From Mesorhizobium huakuii (GTDB lineage Bacteria > Pseudomonadota > Alphaproteobacteria > Rhizobiales > Rhizobiaceae), in assembly GCF_030160235.1 (NCBI RefSeq), contig NZ_BSNY01000030.1:124001-188000 (forward strand): 64,000 nt of DNA. The letters are read 5' to 3'. The translations under genes and the position numbers were made by a program. Within the stretch, counting starts at the first letter, position 1, and the number at the start of each line of letters is the position of its first letter. Of the stretch, positions 7,514 to 17,100 are shown one piece after another. Under the pieces are notes generated by a model, which saw only the letters and a list, made by a program, of their open reading frames with translations, had not been told where the DNA came from and ran no database searches.

Positions 7514-9255
7514 CTACGACCCAAAACGGATGTTATGCGTGCGGTCGTGGCGAATGACCCTGTCACCACCGTATTCGGCTGCGCGGGCAGGCCTTTGCCG
7601 ACGGCCGAATGCCGCAGCACCTCGCTGCTTGGGCCGAAGGCTTCGATCGTGCCGCCGCGCAGAAGCATCACGCGGTCGCAGGACCCGGCAATCGAAGGGC
7701 GATGCGTGATCACGACCATCGTGACGCCGGCCGCCTTCGCGGCGGCGAGTACCGCCTCGAGCGCCGCTTCGCCCGTGCCGTCGAGATGGGTGCTTGGCTC
7801 GTCCAGGACGAGAATTCTGGGACTGCCGTAGAAGGCGCGCGCCAGGCCGATCCTCTGGCGTTCGCCGCCCGACAGCGTTCTGTCCGACGGACCTATCAAT
7901 GTCTGGTAGCCGTCCCGTTGCGCCAGGATCAGCTCATGCGCCTCAGCCCGCCTTGCTGCCTCGATGATCGAGGCGTCATCCGCATCGGGGTCGAAGCGGG
8001 CGACGTTTTGAGCGATCGATCCTGGAAAGAGCTCGACCTCCTGCGCCAGGTAGCCGACATGCTTTCCGAGCTGGTTTTCGTCCCAGGTCCTGAGGTCGGC
8101 GCCGTCGATCCTGACCGCGCCGCCGGTCGGCCGGACAGCACCTGCAAGCAGCCGCGCCAGCGTCGATTTGCCGGCGCCGCTCGGGCCGACGATGGCCAAC
8201 GCTTGGCCGGCGCCAATTTGGAAGTTCAACCGCTTGAGGATCGGTTCGGTGCCGGGCAGCGCATTCGGCGCCATGAAGAAAACGTCCTGCACGGAAATCG
8301 CGCCTTCCGGATCGGGCAGGATCAGTTTGCGCGCTTCGGCCGGACGCGCCGCAAGCGCCGTCTCCAGCCGTTTCCACGATCGTCGGGCGTCGGCGATCTG
8401 CCGCCAGGCGCCGATCAACTGGTCGAGCGGCTGCAGCGCGCGCGACGACACCAGCGAGGAGGCGAAGATCATGCCTGCCGTCATCTGCCCCTTGAGCACC
8501 AGCCATGCGCCGGCGCCGAGGATCGCCAGCTGCAACATCATGCGCAGCGCCCGCGAGGCACCGCTGAAGATCGCATTGGCACTCGAGGAACGGTCATGCA
8601 AGGTGAGCGCCGCCGCCACGTGCCGTCCCCAGACCCGCGCGGCGTTCTCCACCATGCCCATGGCGCGCAGCGTCTCCGCATTGCGGGCAAAGGCCTGTTC
8701 CGCCTGGCTGGCCAGGGCCGAACGCTCCGCGGACAAGGCGTCGTTCCTGCCGATGGCAAGCTGGTTGGCCAAGACCAGCAGAAGCAGAAGCGCCGCGCCG
8801 GCGACCGTCACCCAGAACAGCACGGGATGGATGAGATAGAGCAAGGCGAGGAAGACAGGGGCGAAAGGCAGGTCGAACAACACCGCCACCCCGCGCGACC
8901 TGATGAAGGCGCAGACAGAGGCGAGGTCGCGCAGCGGCGACAGGCCTCCGGCATGTTTCGCGCCAAGCGAAACGGCGAATGTGCTGGCGCCCAGCTTCCG
9001 GTCGAGGGTCGCCGCGACGCGCTGCGTGTAAACGGCGCGTATCGCGTCCAGAAGCCCGAGGAAAGCGAGTGCGAGAACCGCGATGGCTGAAAGATAGACA
9101 AGCGTTTCGACGCTGGAGGACGGCAGCACGCGGTCATAGACCTGCAGCAAATAGAGCGGAATCACCAACAGCAGGATGTTGATCAACAGCGAGAAGACGC
9201 CGACATCGGCGATGGCGCGCATGAAGACCGGACGCAGGCCGGATGGTCCAGTCAT
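7510..9255 (-). CDS. Type I secretion ABC permease/ATPase (PrsD-like)
   Basis: A 581-residue half-transporter. Residues 1-290 carry the membrane domain (SLLINILLLVIPLYLLQVYD, LVYLSAIAVLALAFLGLLDA). The nucleotide-binding domain follows from about residue 320, with Walker A VGPSGAGKSTLARLLAG, signature LSGGERQRIGLARAFYG and Walker B ILVLDEPSTHLD. The N-terminal segment (FSLLINILLLVIPLYLLQVYDRVLPS) is typical of the PrtD/PrsD subfamily that exports RTX proteins without leader peptides, and no C39 peptidase is present. It sits 35 bp after the glycanase gene and overlaps the adaptor gene by 4 bp, so the three form one minus-strand operon. Call and direction are secure; the substrate is inferred from position. 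Confidence 0.94.
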   Translation of the reverse strand: MTGPSGLRPVFMRAIADVGVFSLLINILLLVIPLYLLQVYDRVLPSSSVETLVYLSAIAVLALAFLGLLDAIRAVYTQRVAATLDRKLGASTFAVSLGAKHAGGLSPLRDLASVCAFIRSRGVAVLFDLPFAPVFLALLYLIHPVLFWVTVAGAALLLLLVLANQLAIGRNDALSAERSALASQAEQAFARNAETLRAMGMVENAARVWGRHVAAALTLHDRSSSANAIFSGASRALRMMLQLAILGAGAWLVLKGQMTAGMIFASSLVSSRALQPLDQLIGAWRQIADARRSWKRLETALAARPAEARKLILPDPEGAISVQDVFFMAPNALPGTEPILKRLNFQIGAGQALAIVGPSGAGKSTLARLLAGAVRPTGGAVRIDGADLRTWDENQLGKHVGYLAQEVELFPGSIAQNVARFDPDADDASIIEAARRAEAHELILAQRDGYQTLIGPSDRTLSGGERQRIGLARAFYGSPRILVLDEPSTHLDGTGEAALEAVLAAAKAAGVTMVVITHRPSIAGSCDRVMLLRGGTIEAFGPSSEVLRHSAVGKGLPAQPNTVVTGSFATTARITSVLGRR

Positions 9256-9290
9256 TTCCGCATTCCTCGACGTCGCATGTTCCCGAGACC

Positions 9291-10784
9291 CTACGCGTGG
9301 CCCCCGAACTCGGAACCGCCGTGCAGCGTGCTGTTGCCGTGCGTTGCGACACTGTGCGTGCCGATGCTGCTGCTGGTGATGTTCAGGGCGCTTGCCGGCG
9401 CACTGTCCAGCGTATAGGCCCGGACATAGTCGATCTTCATCTCGGCCGGCGTGGCCAGATGATCCGGAGGAGCGCCGGCCAAGCCGCCGACCGCGAGATC
9501 GACCAGCATGTACATGGGCTTGTTCATGTCGGACGGCGTCGCCGCTTCCGCGACCTGCACACCGTCATAGGTCCAGACGAGCTTGTCCGGCGTCCAGAGC
9601 AGGCCATAGGTGTGGAAGCCGGCGGGGTTCGAGACGCTCACCGTCGACGTGACTTTGGTGTGCGTTCCCGTCTCATTCGAATGCGCCGTCATGATCAGCG
9701 AGTTCGGGGCCTGGCCGATCGTCTCCACGACATCGAGTTCCGGCGGCCACGAACCGTCTTCAGGAAGCAGCCAGAAGGCCGGCCAGGCGCCGGTGTTCTC
9801 GGGCAGGTCGGCCCGTATTTCGAAATAGCCATAGGTCTGCGAGAAGGAATCGTGGGTCGTCAGGATACCGGAGGTGTATTCGTAATTGTTGATCAGCGGC
9901 TTGATGTCAGCCGGCGCCTGCGCCGCGGTGATGGTGAGCACGCCATTGTTCACGCTGAACGGGTGGACGGCACTCGTCGGTGCGTAATTGGCGTCGATAT
10001 ACCATTGCAGCTCGTTGTTGCTGCTCAACGTGCTGCCGTTCGGCGCTCCCCACCAGAAGTTGGTATCCCAGGTGCCGCCCTGGCTATTGTGAAGGTTCAG
10101 CGTGTTGAAATCGTCGCTGAAGGAGAGCTGCATTCCGGATTTGTCGATCGGCAATTCGAACTGGCTGGGCTGCAGCTTGTCGATGGTCGTGTCCTTGAAC
10201 TCGAGGATCTCGCCGGAGCCGAGGTTCAGCAGCACGTTCGATCCCGCCTGGATCATGTTCGAGTGGATGGCGTCGAACGAGGTGAACCCGTAGCCATTGA
10301 GGCGCACCGTGTCGGTGGCGGCAAAATTCGCGATCAGGTCGCTTCCGTTGCCTTTCGAGACGATGAAGGTGTCGTAACCGCCCCCGCCATCGATCAGCAC
10401 ATCGTTTCCCGCGCCGCCGTCCAGGGTCTGGTGCCCGGCCTTGGCGGTGATGATGTTGTCCAACCCGTTGCCGAAAGCATAGTTATTGGCGTTTGTGACG
10501 ACGAGGTTTTCAAGATTGTCGGGGAGCTTGTAGCTCATCCATGTGCTGATCGTGTCGATGCCTGCCCCGGCGCCCTCCGCCACCTTGTTGCCCGCCGCAT
10601 AGAGGTAATAGATGTCATCGCCTGTGCCTCCGTGCATGGTGACGTTGACACCGGATGCTCCGTAGAATGAGTCGTTTCCGGAGCTGCCGTACAAGTCCGG
10701 CCCGGACCCTGCCGCCGAGTACCAATGGCTGGAAGCGCCGCTGTAGGGAAGAGGAACGCCCAGGGCATTGACGAAGAAGCTCAT
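9291..10784 (-). CDS. Secreted RTX / GH16 beta-glucanase (ExsH-like)
   Basis: A 497-residue protein. Residues about 30-150 carry hemolysin-type Ca-binding repeats (YGSSGNDSFYG, MHGGTGDDIYYLYAAGNK, LDGGAGNDVLIDGGGGYDT). Residues about 185-470 are a GH16 laminarinase/glycanase domain with the catalytic motif ELDVVETIG (acid/base and nucleophile Glu flanking the Asp), plus GAWPAFWLLPEDGSWP and FHTYGLLWTPDKLVWTYDG. No Sec signal is present, as expected for a type I substrate. The same architecture occurs in ExsH of Sinorhizobium meliloti, a succinoglycan depolymerase secreted by PrsDE. The likely role is trimming a self or plant beta-glucan outside the cell. It is the first gene of the unit with the exporter genes. 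Confidence 0.9.
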   Translation of the reverse strand: MSFFVNALGVPLPYSGASSHWYSAAGSGPDLYGSSGNDSFYGASGVNVTMHGGTGDDIYYLYAAGNKVAEGAGAGIDTISTWMSYKLPDNLENLVVTNANNYAFGNGLDNIITAKAGHQTLDGGAGNDVLIDGGGGYDTFIVSKGNGSDLIANFAATDTVRLNGYGFTSFDAIHSNMIQAGSNVLLNLGSGEILEFKDTTIDKLQPSQFELPIDKSGMQLSFSDDFNTLNLHNSQGGTWDTNFWWGAPNGSTLSSNNELQWYIDANYAPTSAVHPFSVNNGVLTITAAQAPADIKPLINNYEYTSGILTTHDSFSQTYGYFEIRADLPENTGAWPAFWLLPEDGSWPPELDVVETIGQAPNSLIMTAHSNETGTHTKVTSTVSVSNPAGFHTYGLLWTPDKLVWTYDGVQVAEAATPSDMNKPMYMLVDLAVGGLAGAPPDHLATPAEMKIDYVRAYTLDSAPASALNITSSSIGTHSVATHGNSTLHGGSEFGGHA

Positions 10785-11138
10785 CGGATAAATCCTCCTC
10801 GTGATGCCTGGCCTGCTCGGATCGCTCGATACGAGTTCCAGGCGACCGCATCCGGACCAACGTCGCGATGCATGATACCGTTCCAGGAACTTGCCACATA
10901 GTTCGCCATTACATCGACCCTTCAGTGACGTTTTCCGGGCTTAAAGCACAACAACCCGACGAATGGTCTACAGGTGGTAATTCTCTCGGCGAAATATTTA
11001 ATAAAATTTTACTGTAGACACAGATCTACTTACAACCGCGCTTGATGCAGGCTACGCACGAGCGCCCCCTGCTTTGACGGGTCGTGCAATTTCTGCAGTG
11101 AGAACGATGCGTCGACGCGTCGTGGCGGGCGCTTCCCC
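10785..11138. other. Intergenic leader of the glycanase-exporter operon, AT-rich
   Basis: 354 bp without a convincing gene between the start of the glycanase gene and the stop of the DMT transporter, both on the minus strand. It contains the window's most AT-rich stretch (about 10990-11030, AATATTTAATAAAATTTTAC), next to the small inverted repeat GTAGA/TCTAC at 11014-11018 and 11025-11029. Such composition is unusual for this genome and suggests a regulated promoter read leftwards into the glycanase gene. No specific box could be assigned with confidence. Confidence 0.45.
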
Positions 11139-12053
11139 TCAAACCGCGACTTCGATCGGCTCGGCAAGTCTGGGGTTGGAGCGCGCGGCGATCAGGCAGC
11201 TGGCCACGATGAGGCCGGCTCCCGCCAGCGTCGTCCAGGTCACGGCCTCGTCGAAGAAGAACCACCCGAGCGCGATCGCCCAGATGAAGGCCGAATATTC
11301 GGTCGGGATCAGATATTGCGCTTCGGCACGGGCATAGGCCCAGCTCATCAGGAACTGGCCGGCGAGCGACAGGGCCGTCACCCCGGCGAGCGGAAGCCAG
11401 AGATTGCCGGGCAAGGCAATGGCGAGCCAGGGTGCGGCCAGACTGAGCATGAGCCCCACGCAAAGGTTCTGGAACAGCATGATCTCGATCGGCTTGGCCA
11501 GCAGCGCCTGCCGCCGCGCGAGGATCAGATTGTAGGCGTAGAACACCGTCGAGACCAGCACCGCCGCCGTGCCGAGCAGGGCATCCTGGGCATAGCTCGT
11601 GTGCCCGAACTGGCCGGCCACGATGATCGCGACACCGGCAATGCCGGCGAGCGACGCCCAGATCGCCCTGCGCTGTATCCGTTCGCCCAGAAGCAGCGCG
11701 GCCAGCAGGAGCGCAAACAGCGGCGCCACGAAACTAAGCCCGACCGCCTCCGCCAGCGGCAGCCTTGCAAGCCCCCAGAAGAATGACAGCAGGACAATGC
11801 CGACAACCACCGCACGCAGCGCATGCAGCCTCAGCACCGAGACGGCGGGAAACGAGCGCGGCCCCGCCAGCCAGCCCGCGCCCGCGACCAATGTCGCCAG
11901 CATGCTGCGCCACAGCACCGTGTTGTAGACGCCGACCGCGATGACCAGCACCTTCATCGCCGCATCCATGCCGGACAAGAGGAAGATGCCGAATGCGCAG
12001 ACGAGCACCGGGATCATGGGGGAAACGGCGCCGGCCAGGCTGGATGATTTCAC
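11139..12053 (-). CDS. DMT (EamA) family transporter
   Basis: A 304-residue polytopic protein with about ten transmembrane helices arranged as two EamA repeats. The first repeat contains GIFLLSGMDAAMKVLVIAVG and LRAVVVGIVLLSFFWGLA, LPLAEAVGLSFVAPLFALLL; the second ends with LIPTEYSAFIWAIALGWFFF and LAGAGLIVASCLIAARSN. The start used is GTG at 12053; an internal ATG at 12017 is an alternative. It is an inner-membrane exporter or importer of small metabolites; the substrate cannot be told from sequence. It diverges from the YciI/ECF pair, with about 200 bp of shared regulatory DNA. Confidence 0.88.
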   Translation of the reverse strand: MKSSSLAGAVSPMIPVLVCAFGIFLLSGMDAAMKVLVIAVGVYNTVLWRSMLATLVAGAGWLAGPRSFPAVSVLRLHALRAVVVGIVLLSFFWGLARLPLAEAVGLSFVAPLFALLLAALLLGERIQRRAIWASLAGIAGVAIIVAGQFGHTSYAQDALLGTAAVLVSTVFYAYNLILARRQALLAKPIEIMLFQNLCVGLMLSLAAPWLAIALPGNLWLPLAGVTALSLAGQFLMSWAYARAEAQYLIPTEYSAFIWAIALGWFFFDEAVTWTTLAGAGLIVASCLIAARSNPRLAEPIEVAV

Positions 12054-12190
12054 GCGGGCTCACTCGAGGTGATGGATGCAAGCTGACATATCAGGGCGAA
12101 CTGGCAAGGCCAGATGGCAGCCCCGCCCATATGGCGGTCCAACGCTGTCGGCCGGAGGCGTAATCGCGATTCGAACTTTTTTGCAGCACG

Positions 12191-12217
12191 TGTCGATTCC
12201 GCCACCCTTTGTTCGTC
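12191..12217 (+). promoter_or_regulatory. Candidate ECF42 promoter (TGTCGA-N17-CGTC)
   Basis: TGTCGA at 12191-12196 is followed after exactly 17 bases by CGTC at 12214-12217, 35 bp ahead of the DGPF/YciI gene. From memory, ECF42 sigma factors recognise a -35 element close to TGTCGA and a -10 element beginning with CG. That fits the sigma factor encoded two genes downstream and suggests autoregulation of the pair. This is inferred from position and motif, not demonstrated. Confidence 0.55.
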
Positions 12218-12251
12218 GTATCATCGAACCAAGCCAACCAAGGAGAAGACC

Positions 12252-12656
12252 ATGCGGTTCATGATGCTGATGATCCCCGGCGGCTACGCGGAGGCGGCGC
12301 CCGACGTCAGGCCCGACGCCAAGGGGGTGGAGGGAATGATGAAATACAATGAGGAACTCAAGAAGGCCGGCGTGTTGCTGGCGCTCGATGGGCTGCATCC
12401 GCCGTCATCGGGCGCGCGGGTCAGCTTCAAGGGCGGCAAGCCCGTTGTCACCGACGGGCCGTTCGCGGAGGTCAAGGAAGTGCTCGGCGGCTATTGGGTG
12501 ATCGACGTGCGCTCGCGTGAAGAAGCCATCGAATGGGCCCGCCGCTGCCCCGCTGGGGAGAATGACCTGATCGAGGTTCGACGCGTCTTTGAGATGAGCG
12601 ATTTCCCCGAAGACGTCCAGAAGGTGGCGGAAGGCTTTGGCGAGCTGAAGGGTTGA
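12252..12656 (+). CDS. DGPF-motif YciI-like protein
   Basis: A 134-residue protein of the YCII-related (DGPF) family. The naming motif is present (VTDGPFAEVKEVLGGYWVI), preceded by MRFMMLMIPGGY and LLALDGLHPPSSGARVSF. The start at 12252 is set by AAGGAGAAGACC just upstream. The family has a ferredoxin-like fold and an unknown reaction. Its stop overlaps the TTG start of an ECF sigma factor, which is the standard partnership for ECF42: one or more DGPF proteins encoded beside the sigma factor. It probably acts in the stress response controlled by that factor. Confidence 0.92.
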   Translation: MRFMMLMIPGGYAEAAPDVRPDAKGVEGMMKYNEELKKAGVLLALDGLHPPSSGARVSFKGGKPVVTDGPFAEVKEVLGGYWVIDVRSREEAIEWARRCPAGENDLIEVRRVFEMSDFPEDVQKVAEGFGELKG

Positions 12657-13894
12657 CGGCCAACGGCACCATCGAAGCGGTCTGGCGGATCGAGCAGCCG
12701 AAGCTCACCGCCAGGCTCGTCCGCTATCTCAGGGACGTCGGGCTGGCCGAGGAGGTCGCCGGCGATGCCTTCCTGCTGGCGCTGGAGCGCTGGCCCCGGG
12801 ACGGCATCCCGCGCAACCCGGCCGCCTGGCTGACGGAGGTCGCAAGGAACCGGGCGCTCGACCGGCTGCGCCGCACCACCATGATCGACGGCAAGCACCG
12901 CGAACTCGCCATCGACCTCGCCGGGCTCGAGCGCGAGATGCCCGACATCGAGGCAGCGCTCGACGAGGATATCGACGACGACCTGTTGCGGCTGATCTTC
13001 ACCGCTTGCCATCCCGTCTTGCCGGCCGAGCAACGTGCGGCCCTCGCGCTACGACTGTTGGGCGGGCTGTCGACACCTGAGATCGCCCGCGCCTTCCTGG
13101 TGCCCGAAGCCACCGCCGCCCAGCGCATCGTGCGCGCCAAGCGGGCGCTTCGCGATGCCGCCATCCCGTTCGAGACACCGCGCGGCGAGGTGCGGCGCGA
13201 ACGCCTCGCGGCCGTGCTGGAGGTGGTCTATCTCATCTTCAACGAAGGCTATGTGGCAACCGCTGGACCCGACTGGCTGCGCGCCGATCTCTGTGGCGAG
13301 GCATTGCGCCTCGGCCGTTCCCTGGCGGCACTGATGCCTGATGAGCCCGAGGTTCAGGGGCTGGTGTCGCTAATGGAACTCAACGCCTCGCGCTTCCCTG
13401 CCCGCACCGGCAAAGCGGGTGAGCCGATCCTGTTGCTCGACCAGGACCGCGCGCGCTGGAACTGGTCGCTCATCCGGCGCGGCCTCGACGGTCTGAACCG
13501 CGCCATGATCCTGACATCGACACCCGGCCCCTATCTCTTGCAGGCGATGATCGCCGCCTGCCATAGCCGCGCGGCAACGGCCGCCGACACCGACTGGATT
13601 GCGATATCGGCCTATTATCAGGCCCTCGCCTTGGCCGCCCCCTCGCCCATCGTCGAAATCAACCGGGCGGTGGCCGTCGGCATGGCGTTCGGACCGGCGC
13701 AGGGCCTCGCCATCGTCGAGGCGCTGAAGGACGAGCCCCGCCTGAAGGACTCGCATCTCCTGCCCACGGTGCGCGGCGACCTTCTGGAAAAACTGGGACA
13801 TCGGGCGGAAGCCCGCGCCGCGTTCCGCCAGGCCGCAGAATTGACCGGCAACGACAGGGAGCGCGCCCTGCTGCTCGCCCGCGCGGGTGATTAG
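12653..13894 (+). CDS. ECF sigma factor, group ECF42-like, with long C-terminal extension
   Basis: A 413-residue protein. The N-terminal 175 residues are sigma region 2 (LVRYLRDVGLAEEVAGDAF, PAAWLTEVARNRALDRLRR) and region 4 (RAALALRLLGGLSTPEIARA, EATAAQRIVRAKRALRDA). The remaining 240 residues form the long extension typical of this group (VVYLIFNEGYVATAGPDWLR, LLDQDRARWNWSLIRRGLDG, SPIVEINRAVAVGMAFGPAQ), thought to be TPR-like and needed for activity. No anti-sigma gene is nearby. The start is TTG at 12653, embedded in the stop of the DGPF gene, so the two are translationally coupled. The family assignment is strong; its signal is unknown. Confidence 0.93.
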   Translation: MTANGTIEAVWRIEQPKLTARLVRYLRDVGLAEEVAGDAFLLALERWPRDGIPRNPAAWLTEVARNRALDRLRRTTMIDGKHRELAIDLAGLEREMPDIEAALDEDIDDDLLRLIFTACHPVLPAEQRAALALRLLGGLSTPEIARAFLVPEATAAQRIVRAKRALRDAAIPFETPRGEVRRERLAAVLEVVYLIFNEGYVATAGPDWLRADLCGEALRLGRSLAALMPDEPEVQGLVSLMELNASRFPARTGKAGEPILLLDQDRARWNWSLIRRGLDGLNRAMILTSTPGPYLLQAMIAACHSRAATAADTDWIAISAYYQALALAAPSPIVEINRAVAVGMAFGPAQGLAIVEALKDEPRLKDSHLLPTVRGDLLEKLGHRAEARAAFRQAAELTGNDRERALLLARAGD

Positions 13895-14183
13895 CTCATA
13901 GGCCTTGTCGGCGGTCGGCGTCATCACCCAGCAGGATTGTGCACCGCCGGCTTTCGCCTTTCGGCACCAACGGCGATATACTTAAGCTGGCGCTTATTTT
14001 CATCAAACTTATATTTAACATCTATGTTGCTCAGAAGTAACTAGGCTCGGAAAATCAGTTTTGAACAGATCAACTTAAAGACACGAATCGAACGTCAGGT
14101 TAACCTGTTGACGCTTTGGTTGGCGCACGCTGCCAGGCTGCAAACATCGAGATTGCATTGGCGGCCAAAGGCGGGGGCGATCC
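13895..14183. other. Intergenic region before the autotransporter
   Basis: 289 bp without a gene. The middle (13978-14060) is AT-rich relative to its surroundings. GTTAACCTGTTGACG lies at 14099-14113, and GGCGGGGGCGATCC gives the ribosome site before the ATG at 14184. It presumably holds the autotransporter promoter; no terminator hairpin for the sigma factor gene was obvious. Confidence 0.4.
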
Positions 14184-17100
14184 ATGAAATCGAGCAATGG
14201 CACGGTTGCGTTGCGCATGGCGGGGCGGATTTTGGGGAGCGAGCGACCTTCCGCCCTTGCGGCCCTTACTGTCGCCCTGGCGCTGAGCACCGCACCCGCC
14301 TGGGCCGATGGCGGCAATGGCAGCGCCCCAGGCGCCGGACAAGGTGGCGTGGATGGCGCGTTGGCGGGGGCCACGGGCCAGAATGCCGCCAATGGCGCGA
14401 CTGCCGGCGGCGGCGGTGGCGGCGTCGACCTCACAACGGGCAACGGCGCGCCAGGCGGTTCGGGAGGCACAGGTACGACATTCAACGCCCCGAACGGCGC
14501 TCCAGGTGCGACCGGGGCTACAGGCCAGGTCATTTCCACGAGTGGGACCATCTCCACCAGTGTCAGCGGCGGTACGGGCGGTGCTGGTCCCGATGGCGTG
14601 AACGGCTCGCTCCGCGGCGGCGGCGGCGGTGGTGGTGGTGTCGGCGTCAGTGCCACGGCGGACACTGTCGTAACCGGCAGCGGATCGGTTACAGGCGGTA
14701 CCGGCGGCATTGCGGGCTCCGCCTCCAATGGCGGCGGCGGCGGTGGTGGTGCCGGCGTGTTTTCGTCAGCCGATGTCACCGTCGATGCCGGCGGCAGCGT
14801 CACGGGCGGCGTTGGCGGCCGGGGCACCACTCAGAGCGGCGGCGGCGGCGGTGCGGCCGCCATCGTCCTGACCGGCGGCGGGACGGTCCGGAACGGTGGA
14901 AATCTGCATGGCGGAACAGGCGGAAGAACCCAAGCGGCGGCGGGCGGTGGCGACGGCGGAGCCGGCGTTCTCCTGCTTTCGGGCGGAACGGTCTTCAACG
15001 GCACGGGGGCGACAATCCTTGGCGGGACCGGCGGTCAGGCCGGGGCGGCCGGGACGGCCGGCGATGGCGGCGCGGGAATCAAGGGCGCCAACATCGCCAT
15101 CGTCAATGCGGGAACGATCGGCGGCGGCGCCGTCGGTGCAGGCGGTGGAACGCCGCTGGCCGGCAAAGCCATCCAATTCACCGGTGGGGTCAATTCGCTG
15201 GAAATTCGGGCCGGCTCGACCATATCTGGCAATGTGGTTGCCTTCAGCACCGCCGATACTTTCAAGCTAGGCGGCGATACCAGCGCCAGTTTCGATGTGT
15301 CCCAGATCGGCCCCGGCGCCAAATATGACGGGTTCGGGCTTTACGAGAAGACAGGCAACAGCACCTGGACGCTGACCGGGACGACGACCGCCGTCACCCC
15401 CTGGACATTGTCCGGCGGTATTCTGCAGATCTCAAGCGATAGCAATCTGGGTGCGGCATCGGGCAATCTGACCTTCGACGGCGGCACACTGCGCACGACC
15501 GCGAGCTTTACGACCAGCCGCAATGTCCTGATCAACTCGACCGGTGCCTTTGACACGGCCGCAGGCACACAGTTGGACGTGTCGGGCAAGGTGACTGGCA
15601 CCGGCACGCTCGTCAAGAACGGCGCCGGCACGCTAAACGTGACCAGCTATTCCAACAGTTATACGGGCGGCAACATCGTCAATGGCGGCACTCTTGCCGG
15701 CAACACGGTGGCGATCCGCGGCGACATTCTGAACAATGGCGCCGTCTCGTTCCTCGACCTCGGCCCCAATACATTCAGCGGAAACATCTCCGGAACGGGC
15801 AGCCTCGACGTCGAGGGTATCGGCACGCTGACGTTGACCGGCACCAACACCCATAGCGGCGGCTCCAAAATTGGGGTCGGCAAAAGCGTCTCGGTCGCTT
15901 CAGACAAGAATTTGGGCGCCGCGACAGGTCTGCTGACGCTCGACGGCGGTGAACTCCAGGCCACTGCGAGCTTTGCGATGAGCCGCGACATCAACCTTAC
16001 CCCCGCCTATGGCTATTTCCGCACGGCGACGGGCGTGACGCTGAGTGTCGGCGGCCAATTGGGAGGTCTGGGTGGCCTCTACAAGGAAGGCGCCGGCACC
16101 ATGATCCTGACCGGCAACAGCACTTATAGCGGACGTACGACCGTCGATGGCGGCAAGCTTGTCGTGGAAGGCTCGCTCGGCAATACCGAGACAACGGTCA
16201 ACAGCGGCGGCACGCTGGGCGGCTCCGGCTCCATCGGCGGCGCGGTGATCGTCGCCGATGGCGGCGTGCTGGCGCCGGGTTCCAGCCCCGGCACGCTCAC
16301 GGTCGGATCGCTTATCCTGAGTTCCAGCTCTACCCTGGACTACGAACTTGGCCAGGCCGGTATTGTCGGCGGCGGGGTCAACGACCTCATCGACGTGGCC
16401 GGCAATTTGACGCTGGACGGAACCCTCAACATCACCGATGTCGGCGGCTTCGGCCCTGGAATCTACCGGCTGATCAATTATGGCGGGATGCTCACCGACA
16501 ACGGTCTCGAGCTCGGCAATCTGCCGGTCGGCGTCACGGCGGCCGACCTCACCGTGCAGACCTCGGTGGCCAACCAGGTCAATCTGATCAGCAGTGTCGG
16601 CACCGACCTGCTGTTCTGGGACGGCGACGCTGCCGGCAATGCGAATAACGACCTGGTCGACGGCGGCAACGGCATCTGGACGGCGACGAGCCCGAACTGG
16701 ACAACGAGCACCGGGCTTGTGAACGGCGCCATGAAGCCACAACCCGGCTTTGCCGTCTTCCAGACCCTCGGCGGCCTCGTCACCGCCGACGACAGCGCCG
16801 GCACGCTGGCGGTCACCGGCATGCAGTTCGCGGCTGATGGCTATCGGATCGAGGGCGACGCCATCACACTGGCCGGCGCCGGCGGCGACAGCATCATCCG
16901 GGTTGGTGACGGCAGTGCGGCTGGAGCAGGCTATACAGCGACCATCGCCTCCGTGCTGACCGGGGCCAGCAGCCTCACCAAGACCGATGCCGGCACGCTG
17001 GTGCTTTCGGGCGCCAACACCTATACGGGCGGAACCACCGTCCTGGGCGGCGTGCTTTCTGTCTCAGCCGACAACAATCTCGGCGCTGCCGCTGGCGGCC

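Noticed and set aside
14075-14830. Proline-rich 251-codon frame opposite the autotransporter start
   Set aside because: It is the complement of Gly codons (GGC/GCC) in the Gly-rich passenger, not a real Pro-rich protein.
14600-15180. Gly-rich DNA repeats that could pass for a CRISPR or tandem-repeat array
   Set aside because: The repeats keep the reading frame of the autotransporter and there are no unique spacers.
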